The position numbers were made by a program, and so were the translations under genes. Source: Undibacterium sp. (GTDB lineage: Bacteria > Pseudomonadota > Gammaproteobacteria > Burkholderiales > Burkholderiaceae). Taken from it: a stretch of 12,057 nucleotides of DNA. The notes under the pieces were generated by a model. The model saw nothing but the letters and a program-made list of their open reading frames with translations, did not search any database and had not been told where the DNA came from. Of the stretch, positions 7,594 to 12,057 are shown piece by piece (the first letter of the stretch is position 1; each line of letters starts with the position of its first letter). The stretch is from positions 1 to 12,057 of the forward strand of contig JACMRF010000087.1 in the NCBI GenBank assembly GCA_014376575.1, read 5' to 3'.

Positions 7594-8424
7594 ATGAAAA
7601 TCTCAATCATTACGCCCTGCTACAACGCAGAACGCTATCTCGACGAGACAGTGCAGTCCGTGCTCTCCCAGAACGCTGTCAAGAGTGGGCGGGTGGAACT
7701 TGATTACTGGATCATTGACGGAGCATCGACAGATGGGACGCAGGCGCTTATCGCCAAGTATAAAGATTGCGAAGTAAACATCATTAGTGAACGTGATGCC
7801 GGCATGTATGACGCCCTTGCAAAGGGTTTCAAGCGAGTGAATGGTGATATTGTTGCCTATCTGAATGCTGGCGATTATTACCATCCAACGGCTTTTGATG
7901 TAATCGCAGACATCATGAGTAAACCTAACGTCAAATGGCTGACGGCAACAAATTTCATTTACAACGAAAACTCACAAATCGTTGAATGGGTACAACCACA
8001 GCGATACAAGAGCAACCTTATTGCACAAGGCGCCTATGGCACCGTACTTCCTTTCATACAACAAGAATCGACCTTTTGGCGCAGAGAGTTGCTGGAAATA
8101 GTCAATTTCGAAAACTTAGCCAAATTACGCTATGCGGGTGATTTTTTTCTGTGGCATCAATTTTGTAAGCACGCTGAGCTTGATATCGTCAAGGCACATA
8201 TCAGCGGATTTAAAGTTCACGAAGGCCAACTCTCACAAATTGGGGGCGCATATTTAGCCGAAATGAAGTTGATAGCCCCCGCTGTTTCCAGTTGGCAGTT
8301 ATGGCTCGCGGCGAAATTTGAGTCAATTGTTCAAGCGTTGCCAGGAAGACTGCGGCGCCTGATAGGTATAGAGCGTATATACGAATTCAACCGCAGAAAA
8401 AAGTGCTGGTCAATAAAGCTATGA
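7594..8424 (+). CDS. Family 2 glycosyltransferase (WcaE-like)
   Basis: A 276-residue GT2 enzyme expected to extend the lipid-linked repeat unit in the cytoplasm. IITPCYNAERYLDETVQSVL at 5-24 and WIIDGASTDGT at 39-49 form the nucleotide-binding half. NIISERDAGMYDALAKGF at 62-79 and YLNAGD at 89-94 are the subgroup hallmarks, with NAGD in the DxD place. PFIQQESTFWRREL at 153-166 and YAGDFFLW at 180-187 give the acceptor side. It lacks transmembrane segments. The ATG follows the flippase stop by 33 nt and has no visible Shine-Dalgarno; unlike three other gaps, no mini-ORF bridges this one. It ends in an ATGA overlap with the next gene. It shares all these motifs with the GT2 at 10837, so the two are paralogous in type though clearly diverged. 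Donor and acceptor are unknown. Confidence 0.9.
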   Translation: MKISIITPCYNAERYLDETVQSVLSQNAVKSGRVELDYWIIDGASTDGTQALIAKYKDCEVNIISERDAGMYDALAKGFKRVNGDIVAYLNAGDYYHPTAFDVIADIMSKPNVKWLTATNFIYNENSQIVEWVQPQRYKSNLIAQGAYGTVLPFIQQESTFWRRELLEIVNFENLAKLRYAGDFFLWHQFCKHAELDIVKAHISGFKVHEGQLSQIGGAYLAEMKLIAPAVSSWQLWLAAKFESIVQALPGRLRRLIGIERIYEFNRRKKCWSIKL

Positions 8425-9245
8425 GCAATATACAAGGTCGCCAGACCACAAATCCTTACACACATACTTTGGGGATTTTGAAGACCACTATTCCTGACTT
8501 AAAGAGTCGTATGGCATGGGATTTAAGGCCGATAGCATGGCGTAGCCGCGCACGCATGCGGCTGTGGCGTGACAAATTTTCAAGCTCTAAGGCCGTTATT
8601 GTTTGTAATGGTCCAAGCCTAAATCAAACAGATCTATCGGGTATGCAGAATGTTTATACCATTGGACTAAACAAAATTAACTTACTTTTTGGCCGAAATA
8701 ACTTCAGACCGAATGCGATCGTGGCAGTAAATAAACTGGTTATTGACCAAAACGCTGATTTTTTTGACACTACAGATATACCTCTTTTTCTGGACAGTTA
8801 TGCGGCTAGTCTCGTTTCTGAACGTGAAAATGTTTGCTTTGTGCATTCTGTCGAGCAAAGAAAATTCGCACGCGATTGCAGCATGAGTATCAATCAAGGT
8901 GCCACAGTCACATTTGTGGCGTTGCAAATCGCTTTTCACATGGGTTTTCGAGACATCGCTTTGATTGGTTGCGATCACAGCTTCGCATCGAAAGGCCCGG
9001 CCAACAAGACTGTAATCGCGGGGAAAACCGATGTAGATCACTTCGATCCTAACTATTTTGCAGGCGGCGTGGAATGGCAACTACCAGACCTTCTACAAAG
9101 TGAGGTTTCCTACACTATGGCACGCGATATATTTGCGGCTGAAGGGGGTAGAGTGGTAAATGCCACCGTTGGCGGCAAATTAGAAATTTTTGAACGATTG
9201 ATGCTTGCTGATTTTCTACAACAACCAACCTTTTTGGCGAAATAG
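8421..9245 (+). CDS. DUF115/MptE-like protein, candidate CMP-sugar transferase
   Basis: A 274-residue soluble protein with a Rossmann-like core. AVIVCNGPSL at 58-67 matches the GxGPSL loop shared by DUF115/MptE-like proteins and GT42 sialyltransferases, and IGLNKINLLF at 81-90 resembles the RCNQFYF segment that binds CMP in Campylobacter Cst-II (from memory). IALIGCDHSF at 179-188, HFDPNYF at 207-213 and NATVGGKLEIF at 247-257 are typical of the DUF115-like proteins found in polysaccharide loci. The Cst-II catalytic His (in CHSKEYD) appears not to be kept; by my alignment a Gln stands there, and His207 is a possible substitute. A role as transferase of the CMP-activated residue is inference, and the family also contains a pterin pyrophosphokinase. 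The ATG at 8421 overlaps the upstream stop; a GTG at 8403 would add six residues. It is followed after 2 nt by the polymerase gene. Confidence 0.7.
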   Translation: MSNIQGRQTTNPYTHTLGILKTTIPDLKSRMAWDLRPIAWRSRARMRLWRDKFSSSKAVIVCNGPSLNQTDLSGMQNVYTIGLNKINLLFGRNNFRPNAIVAVNKLVIDQNADFFDTTDIPLFLDSYAASLVSERENVCFVHSVEQRKFARDCSMSINQGATVTFVALQIAFHMGFRDIALIGCDHSFASKGPANKTVIAGKTDVDHFDPNYFAGGVEWQLPDLLQSEVSYTMARDIFAAEGGRVVNATVGGKLEIFERLMLADFLQQPTFLAK

Positions 9246-9247
9246 GA

Positions 9248-10684
9248 ATGACACCTCTTGGCACCGACATATTGCCACTCACCAGTGGAAAATCCATGCA
9301 GGAGGATAGCGTACCTTTAATGCGGATAGATCTTTTCGTTTTGGCTTTCTGCCTTACGTTCATGCAATTGCCCATGCTGATAGAAATTAAAGGGATTGGG
9401 AAGTTAAGTATTCTCCCATTTGTCTTCGTCATTTTAAAAAATATGTTTTTACTGCCAGCCTTGTCTTATCGGTGGGCCCAATTTATCAACCTCCGTTTTA
9501 AAGATATTTTCAGGGGCAATGGTACGTTCACTATACTGATAGTGCTCACACTAGTTGTTGTAATCGCTGATTTGCGCTCCCTTTTTGCTGGCGCGTCTTC
9601 TTTTGGTGAGGTTGTTGGAAACCTTCAAAGATACATCCTTCTGTTTCTATTCTTTTTGAGTATTTGGCTGACAACTCCAAATCAAAATATTCATCATATT
9701 CTTCTGGCACTTCTGATGTCGCCAGGAGTGCTGGTGTTGGTCAATTTGATACTTTTTGCAGTTGGGGTGGGCAACCAGGCGGCGGACGATGTACGCGCAT
9801 CAGGTTTGCAGAGCTCATTATTGAGCATAATAGGTATTTCAAGTCCGCGCGTAGTTTTCCCTTTAACAAATGGAATTAACGGTTTCGGATCGCTTGCAGG
9901 TATGGCTGTTGTCATAGGTGTGCTTGGCTCACATATCAAGAAAAATGGATATTTAACAATATTTCATATCATTGCAACAATGGGTGCGTTGATCGCTATA
10001 GCGATGCTGGACTCTAGGGGGGCACTTGCCGCTGCAGTGCTCACGTGTATATTGCTTATATTATTTAAAAATATAGCCTATAAGCACACATTTAAGATCA
10101 TAATTTTTAGTGGAACCTTACCATTCCTTATCCTATTAGTACTTCCATATTTGCCGATTTCTGACGCCATTAATATGGTATCGCGACAATCTTCATTTGA
10201 TGCTGGGCATGCTTTATTAACGGGCCGCCCTCTAGTCTGGGATGCAGCGTGGCGAGAACTTAGCCAATTAATGCCACTACACTTCATTGGCTTTGGCACC
10301 CATGGTCAAAGCATATCTGGAGTGTCTTCTTACTATGGATATCAAATTGGGGGTGGGAGACATGCACTCAGGATGCACTTACACAATTTTGATTTGCAAA
10401 CAATATTCGATATTGGCTACTTTGGTCTTGGCCTAGTGTTTTTATTGTTATGGCGACTAATTGATGTTTGTCGTAGCATTATTATTAAATTTGGATTTCT
10501 TGGGTACATCTTGCTTGCATTCTTCATATATGGGGGCTTACAAGGCGCAACTGAGGCTGTACCATCACATTCATATTTGGAAATGTATTGGTTATACGCT
10601 TCAATGATTGTGTTTCTGACGTTGGGAGCTAGCGTTTTTAAGATTCAAGAAAAGGATAGTCACGGAAGAACCTCGCGCCATTGA
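9248..10684 (+). CDS. wzy: O-antigen polymerase/ligase family membrane protein (Wzy-like)
   Basis: An inner-membrane protein with about 11-12 hydrophobic segments, expected to polymerise repeat units at the periplasmic face. The O-antigen ligase (Wzy_C) signature is clear: DSRGAL at 255-260, the large periplasmic loop with TGRPLVWDAAW at 325-335, FIGFGTHG at 346-353, and MHLHNFDLQTIFDIGYFGLG at 376-395. Polymerase fits better than WaaL ligase because flippase and glycosyltransferases surround it, but sequence alone does not separate the two. The ATG at 9248 lies 2 nt after the upstream stop, which suits reinitiation. It adds a polar 24-residue N-terminus before the first helix. In-frame ATGs at 9296 and 9320 are alternatives, the latter 13 nt after an AGGAGGA, so the start is uncertain. 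The gene is AT-rich (by eye about 40% GC). Confidence 0.87.
   Translation: MTPLGTDILPLTSGKSMQEDSVPLMRIDLFVLAFCLTFMQLPMLIEIKGIGKLSILPFVFVILKNMFLLPALSYRWAQFINLRFKDIFRGNGTFTILIVLTLVVVIADLRSLFAGASSFGEVVGNLQRYILLFLFFLSIWLTTPNQNIHHILLALLMSPGVLVLVNLILFAVGVGNQAADDVRASGLQSSLLSIIGISSPRVVFPLTNGINGFGSLAGMAVVIGVLGSHIKKNGYLTIFHIIATMGALIAIAMLDSRGALAAAVLTCILLILFKNIAYKHTFKIIIFSGTLPFLILLVLPYLPISDAINMVSRQSSFDAGHALLTGRPLVWDAAWRELSQLMPLHFIGFGTHGQSISGVSSYYGYQIGGGRHALRMHLHNFDLQTIFDIGYFGLGLVFLLLWRLIDVCRSIIIKFGFLGYILLAFFIYGGLQGATEAVPSHSYLEMYWLYASMIVFLTLGASVFKIQEKDSHGRTSRH
9300..9306 (+). promoter_or_regulatory. Strong Shine-Dalgarno-like AGGAGGA within wzy 5' end
   Basis: It lies 13 nt before an in-frame ATG at 9320, which would give a 454-residue polymerase starting right at the first helix. 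The spacing is longer than ideal, so it only raises doubt about the 9248 start. Confidence 0.35.
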
Positions 10685-10836
10685 ATGTATTTCAGTCAAG
10701 CAATTGACTAATTTTAGATGGCACCCAACTTTGAATTGGTATGGATATTTTAATTGTTTCGCATTTAATAGATGTAAAACTCGAATTTATACGAATATTG
10801 GTAATCCAGTAGATACTTTATGACTTTGGATTAAAA
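10685..10836 (+). other. AT-rich intergenic gap, no gene called
   Basis: This is the only sizeable gap in the window (152 bp). It holds a 6-bp hairpin with a GCAA loop near its start and short chance-like reading frames. One of these, at 10741-10812, begins MDILIVSHLID, like the first strand of many glycosyltransferases, but stops after 23 residues. No convincing sigma-70 promoter was found. TTGACT at 10704-10709 has no good -10 at 16-18 nt, and TTGTTT at 10754-10759 with TAAAAC at 10775-10780 is weak. The gene at 10837 could be read by readthrough or from an undetected promoter here. Confidence 0.5.
10694..10709 (+). terminator. Small stem-loop with GCAA tetraloop, weak terminator candidate
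   Basis: AGTCAA and TTGACT form a perfect 6-bp stem around a GNRA-type GCAA loop, 9 nt after the wzy stop, followed by AATTTTA. The stem has only two G-C pairs and the U-run is four long, so efficient termination is unlikely. It may be an RNA 3'-end or processing element, or chance. Confidence 0.3.
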
Positions 10837-11580
10837 ATGGCTAGTATTACTATAATTACTGTTTGTCGAAATGCAGAGCATCTAATTGCAAAAACCATTG
10901 CAAGTGTATCTGCTCAGACTTATACGCCTCATGAGTATGTTGTAATAGATGGCGCATCAACGGATAGCACACTAAAATATTTTAAAAATTTTTTAGCATC
11001 TCCGTTGAAAATCATTTCCGAAAAAGATAGCAGCATTTACGACGCAATGAACAAGGCGGTACGGATGGCCACGGGTGATTATGTATATTTTTTGAATGCA
11101 GGCGATGTTTTCACCGATGCAAACGTCATTGCCGATATTTCAGCCTTTGCAGATAAACATTCGAACCCATCCTTGCTTTTCGGAAATGTGATTTATGTAT
11201 GGGAGAATATTTCAGGTCGTCGTCGATTTGCGCATATCAACTCATTTACCTTACCTGTTTCAGACCTTTGCCACCAAGCAGTTTTCGCCAAGCGTAGTTT
11301 ATTCTCTGATGTTGGCATTTTTGATCTGTCATATAAATTGGCTGCGGATTTTGATTGGTTTCTTCGAATCTTTCGGCAAAAATATAAGGGTGTGTATTTT
11401 GATCGTGATATTGCTTTTTATGACGGCCATGGTGTGTCTGCCACTAAGGCTGATGAGGTTGAACATGAAAAGTTCAAAATACTTAGACTTCACTATTCCT
11501 CACATTATTTATATTTTTGGAAATTTGTTTATCGACTCGCACGCAAACTGTTTGGCATAGGTCAACTAGAACGATTGTGA
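10837..11580 (+). CDS. Family 2 glycosyltransferase (WcaE-like), second copy of type
   Basis: A 247-residue GT2 enzyme acting on lipid-linked intermediates in the cytoplasm. IITVCRNAEHLIAKTIASV at 6-24, YVVIDGASTDST at 34-45, KIISEKDSSIYDAMNKAV at 58-75 and YFLNAGD at 84-90 are the subgroup motifs; NAGD occupies the DxD position, as in the GT2 at 7594. CHQAVFAKRSLF at 145-156 and LAADFDWFLRIF at 168-179 form the acceptor half. The tail at 205-247 is basic and aromatic (SHYLYFWKFVYRLARKLF), which suggests peripheral membrane contact. The ATG at 10837 follows a weak purine stretch (GGATTAAAA). It sits after the only real gap in the window and may open a separate transcription unit with the GT4 that follows. 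The gene is AT-rich, like the polymerase. Donor sugar unknown. Confidence 0.9.
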   Translation: MASITIITVCRNAEHLIAKTIASVSAQTYTPHEYVVIDGASTDSTLKYFKNFLASPLKIISEKDSSIYDAMNKAVRMATGDYVYFLNAGDVFTDANVIADISAFADKHSNPSLLFGNVIYVWENISGRRRFAHINSFTLPVSDLCHQAVFAKRSLFSDVGIFDLSYKLAADFDWFLRIFRQKYKGVYFDRDIAFYDGHGVSATKADEVEHEKFKILRLHYSSHYLYFWKFVYRLARKLFGIGQLERL

Positions 11581-11627
11581 TGATTTTGTATTACAACTTG
11601 TTCCTGCATTTAGTTAGACACGGATGA
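11580..11627 (+). other. Bridging mini-ORF, 15 codons
   Basis: The ATG shares a base with the upstream TGA stop (TGATG), and after 15 codons (MILYYNLFLHLVRHG) its TGA overlaps the ATG of the GT4 gene at 11624 (ATGA). Neither start has a visible Shine-Dalgarno. The peptide is hydrophobic and aromatic. A coupling role is inferred from the geometry, which repeats that at 2744-2761 and 3658-3696. Confidence 0.3.
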
Positions 11628-12057
11628 ATTGTTATAACTCAAAAGAGTCAACTGTTTTCGTGGTTTGCCGCACTGGTGATTCTGGTGTGACGGATTATTC
11701 TTTGTGTTTGATACTAGAACTTCAGCGTAGTTACAGTGTTAGTTTTATTACTGCTGCAAATGCATTAAGACACCCACTTAGTTCAAAGATAAATGTCATC
11801 CCTGTTTTTCGTAGATTTCGCAATTTAGTAGTTGATTACTTTTCCTTTATTGCTCTAGTATTGCGGCGTAGGCCAAACATTCTTTTGCTTCAGTCCTGGA
11901 TCGGCTTACCTTTCATTGATGCCCTGATCGTGCGATTCATCCGCTTGTTAGGGGTTCAAGTAGCTGTCACAGCACATGACGTCGTCCCACATCACCCAAG
12001 CCTGTTCAGCAAGGCGACGGTTGGGTATTTCTTTCGGAGCTTTGGAAAAGTGATTGC
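11624..12057 (+). CDS. GT4-like glycosyltransferase, 3' end cut by window edge
   Basis: The frame stays open for 144 residues to the end of the window, so only the N-terminal acceptor-binding Rossmann domain is visible. FVVCRTGDSGVTDYSLCLIL at 12-31 is the typical first strand and glycine-rich loop of GT-B retaining enzymes, followed by an amphipathic helix. RRPNILLLQSWIGLP at 82-96 and VAVTAHDVVPHHP at 113-125 are the classic second half of this domain, the latter being the family's (V/T)xHDxxPH motif. The donor-binding domain with its EX7E motif lies beyond the window. It probably adds a sugar to the same repeat unit. The ATG at 11624 has no Shine-Dalgarno and coincides with the end of a 15-codon mini-ORF. 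An alternative in-frame start further upstream was not found. The gene continues the low-GC segment. Confidence 0.8.
   Translation, partial: MNCYNSKESTVFVVCRTGDSGVTDYSLCLILELQRSYSVSFITAANALRHPLSSKINVIPVFRRFRNLVVDYFSFIALVLRRRPNILLLQSWIGLPFIDALIVRFIRLLGVQVAVTAHDVVPHHPSLFSKATVGYFFRSFGKVI

Noticed and set aside
8403..8420. GTG start six codons upstream for the DUF115-like gene
   Set aside because: It has no better ribosome site and gives an 18-nt longer overlap; the ATG at 8421 fits the coupled-junction style of the locus.
10704..10759. TTGACT and TTGTTT as -35 boxes of a promoter for the second WcaE-like gene
   Set aside because: No good -10 box lies at 16-18 nt from either, and TTGACT is also an arm of the small hairpin.
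1..12057. Insertion sequences, CRISPR arrays, tRNA or rRNA genes, attachment sites
   Set aside because: I looked for transposase motifs, regularly spaced repeats and tRNA-like arms by eye and saw none.

Overview
This window is the interior of a Wzx/Wzy-type surface polysaccharide (O-antigen, capsule or exopolysaccharide) locus. All twelve recognisable genes lie on the plus strand and are packed almost end to end. The first gene (fcl) enters from the left edge without its start codon, and the last (a GT4-like glycosyltransferase) runs off the right edge. Codon and base composition of the GC-rich genes, and the style of the locus, suggest a betaproteobacterium, probably Burkholderiales/Comamonadaceae-like. 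That assignment is an inference; the window holds no rRNA or other housekeeping marker.

Layout, left to right: GDP-L-fucose synthase (1-984); an exported glycoside-hydrolase-like protein with a signal peptide (984-2744); a GT2 glycosyltransferase (2758-3657); a three-gene GC-rich cassette of an acylneuraminate-type cytidylyltransferase (3693-4397), a D-2-hydroxyacid dehydrogenase (4422-5360) and a short-chain dehydrogenase (5357-6103); a Wzx-like flippase (6100-7560); a WcaE-like GT2 (7594-8424); a DUF115/MptE-like protein with a GT42-like GNGPS-type motif (8421-9245); a Wzy/O-antigen-ligase-type polymerase (9248-10684); an AT-rich 152-bp gap with a small hairpin; a second WcaE-like GT2 (10837-11580); and the start of a GT4 (11624 onward).

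How they may work together: Fcl would supply GDP-L-fucose. The cytidylyltransferase cassette would make an unusual CMP-activated acidic sugar or acid. The glycosyltransferases build the repeat unit, Wzx flips it and Wzy polymerises it in the periplasm, where the hydrolase-like protein could trim or release polymer. The DUF115-like protein is a candidate user of the CMP-activated donor.

Two features deserve attention. First, at three junctions without any visible Shine-Dalgarno, a 5-, 12- or 15-codon mini-ORF starts on or directly after the upstream stop and ends in an ATGA overlap with the downstream start, as if it carried reinitiating ribosomes across the gap. Second, base composition changes sharply inside three genes (about 640-780, 3390-3430 and 6240-6300), which marks a mosaic locus. 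No IS element, tRNA, rRNA or CRISPR array was seen.
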